From Halalkalibacter suaedae (lineage in GTDB: Bacteria; Bacillota; Bacilli; Bacillales; Bacillaceae_D): a stretch of DNA of 64,000 nucleotides. Below the pieces are notes generated by a model, which was not told where the DNA came from, did not search any database, and saw only the letters and a program-made list of their open reading frames with translations. This document shows positions 42,329 through 50,879 of the stretch, piece after piece (the stretch's first letter is position 1; the number at the start of each line of letters is the position of its first letter). Position numbers and translations under genes: made by a program. Where the stretch lies: assembly GCF_017939705.1 (NCBI RefSeq), contig NZ_JAGKSQ010000004.1:361213-425212 (forward strand). The letters run 5' to 3'.

Positions 42329-43105
42329 ATGGATACACAATTACGAGATAAAGTCGTCATCGTCACAGGTTCGAGCCGAGGGATTGGTGCGGCTATCGCA
42401 ACGGGATTTGCAGCACAAGGAGCTACGGTCATTATCAATTATATAAGAAACAAGGAAAAAGCTGAGGAACTTGCAGATCGATTGATGGATGAATATGATG
42501 TTGAAACGTTCACGGTCCAAGGAGATGTGACGAAAGAGTCAGATATGGAAGCAATGGTAGAGAAAATCGTAGCGGAATTCGATACGATTGATATCGTTGT
42601 TAACAATGCCCTGCATACATATACCTTCGACCCTGATGGAAGAAAGCTCGCCTGGGAGATGGAATGGGATGATTACCAACGACAACTAGATGGGGCATTA
42701 AAAGGGACATTCCATGTTTGTAAGTATGTCATGCCGATAATGAAAGAAAAACGAGCGGGCCGGATTGTTAATATGGTTAGTAATCTCGTGTTTCATCCGA
42801 TTGTTCCTTACCATGATTATACAACTGCAAAAGGAGCCGTTCTCACCTATTCGCAAAATCTAGCGGCAGATGTTGGTGCATTTGGAATCACTGTCAATTG
42901 TGTAGCACCAGGCCTCGTATATCCAACAGATGCAAGCCGAACAACGAAAGAAGAAGTAAAAGACATCATCAAACAGCAAACAGCACTCCACCGAATTGCC
43001 AAACCCGAAGATGTCGTAGGCAGTGTTCTATTCTTCGCAAGCAACTGGTCTTCCTTCGTAACAGGGCAATGTATGGTAGTTGACGGTGGCTTGGTGATGA
43101 GATAG
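42329..43105 (+). CDS. Short-chain dehydrogenase/reductase (FabG-like)
   Basis: Classical SDR of 258 residues: TGSSRGIGAAIATGFA (cofactor-binding Gly motif), NNALH (NNAG variant), VNMVSN with the catalytic Ser, YHDYTTAKGA with the Tyr-x-x-x-Lys pair, and a C-terminal FVTGQCMVVDGGLVMR. It probably interconverts an aldehyde or ketone with an alcohol. As the last gene of the TPP-controlled operon it could reduce the aldehyde made by the LuxE/LuxC-like pair. ATG 42329 follows AGGAG; the frame's TTG six bases earlier is too close. Confidence 0.93.
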   Translation: MDTQLRDKVVIVTGSSRGIGAAIATGFAAQGATVIINYIRNKEKAEELADRLMDEYDVETFTVQGDVTKESDMEAMVEKIVAEFDTIDIVVNNALHTYTFDPDGRKLAWEMEWDDYQRQLDGALKGTFHVCKYVMPIMKEKRAGRIVNMVSNLVFHPIVPYHDYTTAKGAVLTYSQNLAADVGAFGITVNCVAPGLVYPTDASRTTKEEVKDIIKQQTALHRIAKPEDVVGSVLFFASNWSSFVTGQCMVVDGGLVMR

Positions 43106-43345
43106 GGAAACGCGGAGGGAAACGTGGGGATGGTTCTCGTGTGTATAAACCGAAAGAAACTCACTTGAGAAGGGTTTAGAGGGAGATGGGTGAGTCATTG
43201 AGAAACAAATTAATGACTCGAACACTTCCTGAGGCACAACCCATCGTTTACGGTTTTCATATACTACTTTAGAATAAGGATGACTCATTCAGAACAGGAG
43301 TCATCCTTTTTGTTTAGAGCAGACATTCCTTGGATTAAAGGCAGC
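43103..43345 (+). repeat. REP copy 4 followed by ~230-bp repeat, copy A
   Basis: GGGAAACG units lead into GGGGATGGTTCTCG (core with one change), then the conserved downstream block: AACAAATTAATGACTCGAACA, CATCGTTTACGGTTTTCATAT, a hairpin AGGATGACT...AGTCATCCTTTTT (43279-43311) and TAGAGCAGACATTCC. Nothing else is seen in this gap. The hairpin also can serve as a terminator for the thiamine-related operon. Confidence 0.75.
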
Positions 43346-43407
43346 TGCTGATTAGATATTCTGCAAATTACTAACGACAACTGTTTATTAGGTTAGGAGG
43401 GAAAAGA

Positions 43408-43827
43408 ATGAATATGGAAGAAGTTTTAACCGTACATGTTCAGTTAAACAAAACAATGGAATTGGAGAATAAGATTGGCGATTCGGTCGTCATGATTACA
43501 TTTAGCGGGGCAGCAACGGGTAAATACTTCGAAGGGAAGGTGCTTGAAGGTGGAGTAGATACCCAGATAATAGGCAGACATGGTGATCACCATACTTTGT
43601 CAGCTAGGTATATGATTGAAGGAACAGATTTTACGGGGACGCCGTGTAAGATTTTTATCGAAAACAATGGAAGTGCCACAAGTAGTAAAGAAGGTATTTT
43701 GTTCCGTACTTATCCTAAGATACTTACCAACAGCGAAGCATTGGCTTTTTTGCATAATGATATTCTAGTTGCGGAGGGAATTCATAAAGAAACGGGGATT
43801 GATATTATAATATATCGATTGGTATAG
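43408..43827 (+). CDS. DUF3237 family protein
   Basis: This 139-residue all-beta protein has GDSVVMITFSGAATGKYFEGKVLEGGVDTQII, LSARYMIEGTDFTGTPCKIFIENNG and a final HNDILVAEGI, the DUF3237 barrel-like pattern. Function unknown. It lies beyond the repeat, about 300 bases after the SDR gene, so it is probably expressed separately. ATG follows TTAGGAGGG. Confidence 0.85.
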   Translation: MNMEEVLTVHVQLNKTMELENKIGDSVVMITFSGAATGKYFEGKVLEGGVDTQIIGRHGDHHTLSARYMIEGTDFTGTPCKIFIENNGSATSSKEGILFRTYPKILTNSEALAFLHNDILVAEGIHKETGIDIIIYRLV

Positions 43828-43862
43828 GGGAACGAAGGGAAAAGGAAACAAAAGGAAACAAA

Positions 43863-44301
43863 GGGACGGTTCTAGTGTTTAGAAAATCAAAGGAATATGG
43901 TTTGGTTTAGAGGTGTGCGAGGTCATCGATTGAACAAATTAATGACTGGACATTTACTGGAGTACTTACCAATCGTATATAGGGTTTGCATATATAGAAA
44001 AAGGGTGACTCGTTCAGATCAGGAGTCATTCTTTTTGGTTTGAGCAGTGAAGTAATTTAGCTAACCATTCTTCGATTCAGGGGATATTTCAAGAACAATT
44101 TGAGCAATATTCTGGATAGTGAAATAACATAAATGATGTCTTGGCCTGCGTAATTCTTGAAGGCTTCTTTGGTTAGGCTGTGTAGCCGGAATTCCTTTTT
44201 ACATTGCTGGGTTTTACTTCTGCTTCTGCATAGAACCACATTTGGTTTGAAGAAGGATCGGTGGTTGGATTTGGTGAAATTTGAAACGTGAGAACCGTCC
44301 C
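43863..44301 (+). repeat. REP-bounded element with repeat copy B
   Basis: Starts with GGGACGGTTCT (43863-43873) and ends with GAAACGTGAGAACCGTCCC (44283-44301), the same core inverted. Inside are AACAAATTAATGACTGGACA, a GGGTGACTC...GAGTCATTCTTTTT hairpin and TTGAGCAG, as in copies A, C and D. No gene is seen in this 580-base gap. Confidence 0.75.
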
Positions 44302-44409
44302 TCCCTCCACGCTAATTACATAGAGAGGGAAAAAGTGGATTTATGTAGAATGTTATTAAATGAAGCTTTTTGTCAATTATAACCAATAAAGTGTAATGGA
44401 GGGAATAGA

Positions 44410-45873
44410 TTGTTTAAAAAAATAAAAGAGTTACTAAACTTAAACAAAACCATTCGAGAAAAAGAAGCTAACTTGAAAGAAATTGAAGAAAGAACGAGCA
44501 ACAAAGAAAAACTAATGGAGGAAACGATATCTGAAGCTAGAGCATCAATCTTATTGGAGTCTAAGGAAATCATTGAAGCTGCTGAAGAAGAAGCTAAAGA
44601 AATGAAAAGCCAGGCAATTACAGATGTAAAGGATTTACTTGAAAAGAAAGAGATTCTAAAGAGAGAGACTGACGAAAATGAAGCAGCTGTAGAGAAACTA
44701 GAAAAAGACATAAAGAAATTGCAAAAAGCAGCGACAAAATTTAAAAGTGAATCAGTTGGCATAAAGGAATTAATTGAGAAATTTCCAGGTGCAATCAACT
44801 ATTCACTGGTTGAAAAAGAACTTGAAGTATTAGAGAAATCCCTAGGTGACGGAGTATTAAATACTATTATTGAACTTGATTTACATCACAAAGATTCAAA
44901 GCAGCTTCGAAAAGAGATGAACGTTAATAACAAAGAGATCAAAAAGTTACTTACCGCATATGAAGAACGATACACGACTAAAGCAAATAAAACGATCTAC
45001 CATCTAATGGTAATAGGATTGCAAGCAGAACTACAAAACATTCTTTACACTTTAAGCTATACGAACCTTGATAAAGCATTAGAGAGTGCAAAAGCTTTAA
45101 CAGACAAATATCTAACTATCTGTGGGAATGGGAATGCCAACATTTTACCAACAATCACACGTTTCTTATCTGAACTAGAGCCATTATTTAAAAATGCGAT
45201 TGAAATTGAATATAAGTATTATGCACAAAAAGAAAAAGAAAGAGAAGAACAAAGAATCATAAAGGAACAAATGAGACAAGAAGCAGAAGAAAGAAAGCTT
45301 CTAGAAATAGAGAGAAAGAAGATTGAAAAGGAAGAAGAAAAATATCGGAATGAAATTAGTAACAATAGGGAGTTACTAAGTAGGGAGACGGATCTCGATA
45401 AGATTGCAGCCTTAGAAGCAAGGCTTAAAGAACTAGAGGAACAGGTAGATAAAATTGAGGAACAAAAAGAAGAAATTATCAAACGAGCAAACGGGAAAGC
45501 CGGGTATGTCTATGTGATCTCAAATTTAGGTTCATTCGGTGATAACATGTTCAAAATTGGGATGACAAGACGGCTTAATCCACTAGACCGTATCGATGAA
45601 TTGGGAGATGCATCTGTTCCATTTAAATTTGATATTCATGCTATGGTTTTTAGCAATGATGCAGTTGGATTGGAACAACAAATACACCACTCCCTCGAAG
45701 CGAACCGAGTCAATAAAATAAATTTACGTAAAGAATTTTTCTATTCGGATGTAAGTAAGCTTGAGGACATTGTCCAAGATATAGATCAAACAGCCGAATT
45801 TACGAAGACTATGAAAGCGATAGAATACAGACAAAGTCAGAGTGAGAAAGATGAAGAGTCAAGGGTGGTGTAA
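44410..45873 (+). CDS. Coiled-coil protein with T5orf172/GIY-YIG-like domain (DUF4041-like)
   Basis: This 487-residue protein begins with a long Glu/Lys coiled coil (about 1-130), then a DUF4041-type helical segment (FPGAINYSLVEKELEVLEKSLGDG, ELDLHHKDSKQLRKEMN, YTLSYTNLDKALESAKALTDKY), a second coiled coil (about 270-350), and a C-terminal T5orf172/GIY-YIG-like domain from about 358: AGYVYVISNLGSFGDNMFKIGMTRRLNPLDRIDELG. The family occurs on phages and accessory islands; nuclease activity is possible, not shown. The start is TTG after ATGGAGGGAA. A CCTCCCTC / GGGAGGGG hairpin follows the stop. Confidence 0.82.
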   Translation: MFKKIKELLNLNKTIREKEANLKEIEERTSNKEKLMEETISEARASILLESKEIIEAAEEEAKEMKSQAITDVKDLLEKKEILKRETDENEAAVEKLEKDIKKLQKAATKFKSESVGIKELIEKFPGAINYSLVEKELEVLEKSLGDGVLNTIIELDLHHKDSKQLRKEMNVNNKEIKKLLTAYEERYTTKANKTIYHLMVIGLQAELQNILYTLSYTNLDKALESAKALTDKYLTICGNGNANILPTITRFLSELEPLFKNAIEIEYKYYAQKEKEREEQRIIKEQMRQEAEERKLLEIERKKIEKEEEKYRNEISNNRELLSRETDLDKIAALEARLKELEEQVDKIEEQKEEIIKRANGKAGYVYVISNLGSFGDNMFKIGMTRRLNPLDRIDELGDASVPFKFDIHAMVFSNDAVGLEQQIHHSLEANRVNKINLRKEFFYSDVSKLEDIVQDIDQTAEFTKTMKAIEYRQSQSEKDEESRVV

Positions 45874-45950
45874 ATCCAATTCATATTATTTCCTCCCTCA
45901 TATTAAAAGGGAGGGGGATTTGTGAAATAATTACAGTGGGTGATATAATA

Positions 45951-46519
45951 ATGAAAAATAGGACTGTATATCGCTCTTCCGAAGACGTTTTTAGAGCACT
46001 GTATGAATTAGACTATGATTTGTCCCAATTAAATTTAAAAAGTAAAATTCATTTAACCATTTTTGGTGGGACGGCACTACTATTAATGACAGAAGCTCAC
46101 GTTACTAAGGATATAGATGCATTCATCCAGTATCAAGATGCTGATAATCGTATAAGATCCATTTTAGCTAAGTATAGCGTAAATGATAAAATGAGGGGAG
46201 TCATGGAACTACCCCCTTTAGATGAAATTATTGCAACAACGAAAGAGATAAATGGAGAGACTTTGAAAATTTGATTGTCCGTTTACCATCTACAGAACAT
46301 TTAGTTATTTCTAAATTATTTGTTTCAAGGCAAACAGATAAGGACGTTAAAGATATAATTAATTCCGGCATACTAAGTCAATGTAACATCGATTTGCTTA
46401 GAGACATGTATGATGATTATAAGGAATATACGATATTACCCTTAAAACGGTACAATGATCTAGATGAGGTACTTGAGCTATGGGGACAACAGAAACAAAG
46501 GAGGGATTCCAATGGATGA
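45951..46519 (+). pseudogene. DUF6036-like nucleotidyltransferase, frameshifted
   Basis: The first frame (45951-46274) has FGGTALLLMTEAHVTKDIDAFI, the GG-x-(10-13)-DxD motif of minimal nucleotidyltransferases (AbiEii/MNT type). After about 46240 the expected continuation ERDKWRDFENLIVRLPSTEHLVISK is in the next frame and runs to 46519. A single missing base near 46235-46245 splits the gene; no classic slippery sequence is visible. The second part could still be made from an internal TTG. It may be a real pseudogene or a sequencing error. ATG 45951 follows GTGGGTG; an earlier GTG at 45936 is less likely. Confidence 0.7.
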
Positions 46520-46991
46520 AAAATTATTTTTTGAACGAATCAAAGAAGAACTGCAATATCTAGCATATGGTGATTATTCCTTTGATGACTTGCTACGGAA
46601 AAGTCAGACAGACCGTCGCGTTCGTAATGCATTTGTCTTCTATGCTCTCTCTAACAAAGAATATCGAAACCGTTTTAACTTATTGTCTTATCAAAACCTC
46701 TTCGTTCAGAAACTAAAAACATTCCTGTTGCAATCCTTTGTTTTAGTTGAAAAGGATCCTTATTATAGAGATGAGGTAAAGGTTTTTGCCCGAAAGCTTC
46801 GAACAAAATACCTTGGGCGAGAAACAGTGGTCTTTACCAAGCATCCTCACTATAACGAATCGGTTGAAATGGAAAAGTTCTTAGCAGGTGTCGTTAACTC
46901 CCTGTTAAATGAACAGGAGATGACTCCTGAGAAAGAAGAGTATGTTAATAGTAAAATGAAAAATTTAGACAGAACGAAGCTGTATGTCTAA
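46512..46991 (+). CDS. Partner protein of the nucleotidyltransferase, unknown
   Basis: A 159-residue, mostly helical protein (FFERIKEELQYLAYGDYSFDDLLRKSQTDRRVRNAFVFYALS) with no recognised domain. ATG 46512 sits eight bases before the end of the nucleotidyltransferase frame, after AAGGAGGG, so the two are translationally coupled. A two-gene unit with a DxD nucleotidyltransferase recalls toxin-antitoxin or abortive-infection pairs, but this is inference from layout only. Confidence 0.75.
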   Translation: MDEKLFFERIKEELQYLAYGDYSFDDLLRKSQTDRRVRNAFVFYALSNKEYRNRFNLLSYQNLFVQKLKTFLLQSFVLVEKDPYYRDEVKVFARKLRTKYLGRETVVFTKHPHYNESVEMEKFLAGVVNSLLNEQEMTPEKEEYVNSKMKNLDRTKLYV

Positions 46992-47012
46992 CGGAAACAT
47001 GGCGGAAACAAA

Positions 47013-47260
47013 GGGACGGTCCTAATGTTCCTGAAATTGAAAGGCATTCGTCTGAGAAGGTTCTAAGGTGTGTGACATTGAGGAACAAATTAATGAAAAG
47101 GACACCTCTGCCAAATGTTTATGGTTTAACATATGCTATTTTAAAAAAGGATGACTCATTCAGATCAGGGAGTCATCCTTTTTTGTTAGAGCAGACAATC
47201 CATAGGTTAAAGGTAGCTGACTTACACAGCGGGTATGCGTGTATCTTTGTTGCAAATGAA
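47013..47260 (+). repeat. REP core plus ~230-bp repeat, copy C
   Basis: GGGACGGTCCT (one change) at 47013-47023 is followed by GAGGAACAAATTAATGA, GTTTATGGTTTAACATATGC, an AGGATGACTC...GAGTCATCCTTTTTT hairpin (47148-47184), TTAGAGCAGACAATCC and AAAGGTAGCTGA. An open frame runs from this repeat into the macro-domain gene but is not its real N-terminus. Confidence 0.75.
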
Positions 47261-47383
47261 ATATTCCTACTTCCCCGTTTTTATAATCTTCTTATTATTG
47301 ATAGTGAGGCTTTAATAGAGCCAAGCTCAAATACAAATCAAGTATCAATTAGACATATACCGATCATGAAAGGAGAGTTACTC

Positions 47384-48388
47384 ATGCCATTAGAAATGGT
47401 TCGTCATGATCTTACCAAGATGAAGGTAGATGCGATCTTGAATGCAGCAAACCCCGAATTGAAAATGGGTGGTGGTGTTTGCGGGGCAATTTTTCAGGCT
47501 GCCGGTGCTCAAGAACTGAAACGTGCATGTGACGCCATAGGTGGCTGTCCAATCGGACAAGCTGTTATCACAGATGGGTTTCAATTGCCCGCAAAGTATA
47601 TCATTCATACACCAGGGCCCGTTTGGCAAGGGGGTTCTTATCAAGAGGCAGACTTGTTAAGAGCTTCATATCAACATTCTCTGGAGCTTGCGGAAAACTA
47701 TCACTGTGAGTCTGTGGCATTTTCGTTGATTTCAACAGGGATTTATGGCTATCCGAAAGAAGAGGCATTGCATATCGCTATTTCAACCATTAGTCAATTT
47801 TTAATGGATCACGACATGCTGATCTATTTAGTCGTATTTGACAGAGACTCATTTGGAATAAGTCAGAAACTCTTTGCATCGATACATGAATATATTGATG
47901 AGAATTATGTTGAAGATAGTGCTCTTACTTTTACCCGTCGACAAGCACGATTCGTCGACGAATTAAAAGAGTCTAATAGGATTTCAGAAGATATGATCAA
48001 ACATGAGAGTCCGTTAGAAAGTAGCTTATTTCATCTTGTAGAGGAACTTGATGAGTCATTTTCAGAGCGTCTTCTTAGACTTATTGATGAAAGAGGACTA
48101 ACGGATGTGGAGACTTATAAACGGGCGAATCTGGACCGACGCCTATTTTCAAAAATACGTAAGGAAACGGGTTATACACCGAAAAAGAAAACAGCGATTG
48201 CCTTTGCAATTGCGTTAAGACTTAGTGTAGACGAGACGAGTCATCTGCTCTCAGCTGCAGGATATACTTTATCTCGTAGTCAAAAATTTGATATCATTAT
48301 TGATTTTTTCATTAGGCAAGGTAATTTTGATATTCACGAAATCAATGAAGCCTTATTTGCTTTTGATCAACCTTTGCTTGGTGGGTAG
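47384..48388 (+). CDS. Macro-domain protein with C-terminal helical domain
   Basis: This 334-residue protein has an N-terminal macro domain (residues 1-170): VDAILNAANPELKMGGGVCGAIFQAAG, IIHTPGPVW, AFSLISTGIYGYPKEEALHIAI. It should bind ADP-ribose or remove it from targets. A C-terminal domain of about 110 residues (FSERLLRLIDERGLTDVETYKRANLDRRLFSKIRKETGYTPKKKTAIAFAIALRLS) resembles a helix-turn-helix-like fold found after macro domains in Bacilli. ATG 47384 follows AAAGGAGAG; the frame back to 47072 is repeat sequence. A vWA gene follows directly. Confidence 0.9.
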   Translation: MPLEMVRHDLTKMKVDAILNAANPELKMGGGVCGAIFQAAGAQELKRACDAIGGCPIGQAVITDGFQLPAKYIIHTPGPVWQGGSYQEADLLRASYQHSLELAENYHCESVAFSLISTGIYGYPKEEALHIAISTISQFLMDHDMLIYLVVFDRDSFGISQKLFASIHEYIDENYVEDSALTFTRRQARFVDELKESNRISEDMIKHESPLESSLFHLVEELDESFSERLLRLIDERGLTDVETYKRANLDRRLFSKIRKETGYTPKKKTAIAFAIALRLSVDETSHLLSAAGYTLSRSQKFDIIIDFFIRQGNFDIHEINEALFAFDQPLLGG

Positions 48389-48390
48389 AG

Positions 48391-48420
48391 ATGTCGCTTT
48401 TAAAGCGACCTTTTCTTTTG
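48391..48420 (+). terminator. Terminator after the macro-domain gene
   Basis: GTCGCTTTTAAAGCGAC hairpin followed by CTTTTCTTTT; the vWA gene begins about 50 bases further and is probably partly read through. Confidence 0.65.
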
Positions 48421-48471
48421 GGAATCTTGGTATCCTTCATTTATAAATCAATGAAATGGAGGATGACAAGA

Positions 48472-49113
48472 ATGAAAAACAATGTAACCGAAATCGTCTT
48501 TATTCTAGATAAAAGTGGTTCTATGTCAGGGCTTGAAGCAGACACAATTGGTGGCTACAACTCGATGCTTAATAAACAGAGAAATGCGGATGGTGATGCC
48601 TTTGTGACGACGGTCCTATTTAATCATCAAAATCAACTAGTCCATGATCGAATCAATGTAAAAGCGATCGCACCGATTACCGAAATGGATTATGAGGTTG
48701 GGGGAACGACGGCCCTTCTCGATGCAATTGGATCTGCTATCAACAAAATGATGAATGTTCAAACATACACAACTGAGGATGAACGAGCAGGTAAGACCTT
48801 ATTCGTTATTACAACAGATGGAATGGAAAACGCAAGTCGAGAATTCACATCTACCCAGATTAAAAATATGATCGAACAGCAAAAAGAAAAACATGGCTGG
48901 GAATTTATCTTTCTAGGAGCCAATATTGATGCAGTAGCAACTGCAGCACAGTTTGGAATTGAAGAGGATTTTGCGGTGGACTACCGAGCTGATGCTATGG
49001 GAACAAAGTTAAATTATGAAAGTGTAAACGAGGCCGTCGTTAAGGTCCGAAGCGGGCAGAAAATGGACCGAAGCTGGAAGAATGCTATTGAACGCGACTT
49101 GGAAACGCGGTGA
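48472..49113 (+). CDS. vWA-domain protein
   Basis: A 213-residue single von Willebrand factor A domain. The metal-ion-dependent adhesion site is DKSGSM (Asp, Ser, Ser), with GGTTALLDAIG and VITTDGMENASRE providing the further MIDAS Thr and Asp. No signal peptide. Such proteins often assemble with a partner; the neighbouring macro-domain gene is a frequent companion in Bacilli. ATG 48472 is nine bases after GGAGG; starts upstream would sit in the terminator. Confidence 0.9.
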   Translation: MKNNVTEIVFILDKSGSMSGLEADTIGGYNSMLNKQRNADGDAFVTTVLFNHQNQLVHDRINVKAIAPITEMDYEVGGTTALLDAIGSAINKMMNVQTYTTEDERAGKTLFVITTDGMENASREFTSTQIKNMIEQQKEKHGWEFIFLGANIDAVATAAQFGIEEDFAVDYRADAMGTKLNYESVNEAVVKVRSGQKMDRSWKNAIERDLETR

Positions 49114-49165
49114 AACGCGGGGACGGTTCTAGTGTTTAGAGATTCCAAGAAATGAGCTTGAGAAG
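49101..49165 (+). repeat. REP-like repeat with duplicated tail, start of a truncated ~230-bp repeat
   Basis: GGAAACGCGGTGAAACGCGG duplicates the tail, then GGGGACGGTTCT (49119-49130), AGTGTTTAGA and TTGAGAAGGG as in the longer copies, which then stop. Confidence 0.7.
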
Positions 49166-49227
49166 GGCCTCTAGGTAGTATTTGACAGCTTCACTAATAC
49201 CGAGTGGATAAGAAATGAGGGAGACAT

Positions 49228-49803
49228 ATGGCCATCAACTATAAGCAGTGTATTAATTGCGAGTCCAAAAACACATTGAATCTCTTATATGGCATGCCAA
49301 CCGATGATGCCTCAAAACAAGCTAAAGAAGGGAAATTTAAGCTTGGTGGATGCTGCGTTATAGTTGGTGGGCCGGAGTATTGTTGTAACGTTTGTGAGAG
49401 TGAATGGAATAAGGAGCAGGCTATTGATGCAGCGTATGAAAAAATCATAGGTCTTAATGCATATGTTGGTGGATTCTTTGGTGCTTCTTACAATGTTGAT
49501 TTGGACTTAATTAGTGGGAGTGCAGCTTGGAGTCATTGGGAGAACGGAGAAGAAGTTGCTTCGGAGTGTAAGGCTCTTAAAGAAACTACTGTTAAAAAAT
49601 TGATTGAAGAGCTGAAGATCATCAACTTTCTCAATTGGAAAAGGGAATATATAGAACCGGGTGTACTTGATGGGACAAGCTGGAGCGTGGAGCTTATCAG
49701 AGAGGGGCGTAACCTAAAAAGATCCGGAGCAAATAAATTTCCAGAAGAGTGGGATGATTTTTGTAAATTAGTAAGGAGAATGACGGGTAAGCGTTTTTCT
49801 TAG
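49228..49803 (+). CDS. Cys-rich putative zinc-binding protein, unknown
   Basis: This 191-residue protein has an N-terminal pair of Cys motifs (CINCES at residues 8-13 and CCNVCESEW about 50-58) that could bind zinc, with an extra Cys pair GGCC between them. A mixed alpha/beta remainder (YVGGFFGASYNVDLDLISGSAAWSHW, SWSVELIREGRNLKRSGANKFPEEW) follows. I do not recognise the family. It is enclosed by REP copies in inverted orientation (49119 and 49846), which may have carried or simply flanked it. ATG follows GAGGGAG. Confidence 0.7.
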   Translation: MAINYKQCINCESKNTLNLLYGMPTDDASKQAKEGKFKLGGCCVIVGGPEYCCNVCESEWNKEQAIDAAYEKIIGLNAYVGGFFGASYNVDLDLISGSAAWSHWENGEEVASECKALKETTVKKLIEELKIINFLNWKREYIEPGVLDGTSWSVELIREGRNLKRSGANKFPEEWDDFCKLVRRMTGKRFS

Positions 49804-49845
49804 GTTAATAGTTGTTATGAGGAGACTATATAGTGAACAAATTTA

Positions 49846-49865
49846 GGAAACGCGAGAACCGTCCC
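49846..49865 (-). repeat. REP-like repeat copy
   Basis: GGAAACGCGAGAACCGTCCC; a GCTGTCTTCTCTGTTTCCC tail follows. Confidence 0.8.
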
Positions 49866-49977
49866 GCTGTCTTCTCTGTTTCCCGATGGCCATGCACTAT
49901 TTAACTTCAGCAGAATATACTTAGCATTGTGCTTGTGTCAATTGAGATATTCTGTAATGCAACCTAGGAGAGTGGGG

Positions 49978-50691
49978 ATGACATTGAAGAAGTTAGTGTT
50001 CATGGTTTGTACGGCTTTATTGACTTTTATGATGGTTGCGTGTGAGGCGACGACAACTGAAACTGAGAAGCCCAATGATTCTGAGGCAGCCGTCGATGAC
50101 TCAACAGACACAGAAGAAGCTAATCTAGAAACAGAATTAGAAACGGATCTAGAGGCAGAAGCAGAAGCAGATTTAGAGACTGAATTAGAAACAGAACAAG
50201 CATCCGAGGATGTAGTAGACCCTGAACCTGAAATGGATGAAGAGGGAAAGGACGTAACCGAATCAACTGAAGACCTAGATGAATTAACACAAGCTTTTTT
50301 AGATTACATGGATTTCATCGGTCAACTTGCTCCAGAAGAAAATCGTTTGATATCAATGTATGATAGTGTAACGGGAGAAAATTACGTTAATGATGAGTTG
50401 TTATATAACGCACTGGTTGAGGAAATCATTCCAGACTATCGCCTGTTTTCCGACGAACTGGAAAGTTATATGGCACGTCAAAGTGACATAAGAGAGTTAC
50501 ACGAACAATATATAAAAGCCGTAAATATTCAATATTCAGCCTTTACTCTTATGGTAGCGGGCATTGAGAATCAGGATTACGAAACGATAACCGAAGCTAA
50601 TCTTAATCTAGATGAGGCGCGCTCAATTCTTAGAAACTGGATTTATGAGGTAGAGGACATTGCGGAGCTAACGGGTGTGAATATTTATTAG
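49978..50691 (+). CDS. Acidic lipoprotein with Glu/Leu repeat linker
   Basis: This 237-residue protein has a lipobox MVAC (Cys22), then a very acidic linker (about residues 30-100) made of ETELETDLEAEAEADLETE-type repeats, and a helical C-terminal domain (about 105-237; YMDFIGQLAPEENRLISMYDSVTG, IRELHEQYIKAVNIQYSAFTLM). The linker DNA is an imperfect tandem repeat and could vary in length. Function unknown. ATG 49978 after AGGAGAGTGGGG is preferred to the upstream frame start. Confidence 0.8.
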   Translation: MTLKKLVFMVCTALLTFMMVACEATTTETEKPNDSEAAVDDSTDTEEANLETELETDLEAEAEADLETELETEQASEDVVDPEPEMDEEGKDVTESTEDLDELTQAFLDYMDFIGQLAPEENRLISMYDSVTGENYVNDELLYNALVEEIIPDYRLFSDELESYMARQSDIRELHEQYIKAVNIQYSAFTLMVAGIENQDYETITEANLNLDEARSILRNWIYEVEDIAELTGVNIY

Positions 50692-50879
50692 ATCAATATA
50701 TAAATCAATCATAATTAAAACGAAGGGTTTCTTGTGCCAATATGGTGAAAGAAATCTTTTCTTTTTTTAAGCAGAGTTTCTTTTAACCATTTAAGGAGAG
50801 ACCTGTGATAATCACTATTTCTGCTACATAGAGACGCTTCGGTACATCATCGATAGTTTCTTTTTTAAAGAAAGCTGGA

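Noticed and set aside
46230..46275. Programmed frameshift in the nucleotidyltransferase
   Set aside because: No slippery heptamer or downstream structure is apparent; a simple one-base deletion explains the data.
50100..50220. Tandem DNA repeat as a separate mobile or CRISPR-like feature
   Set aside because: It encodes the in-frame acidic ETELET-type linker of the lipoprotein and is best seen as part of that gene.
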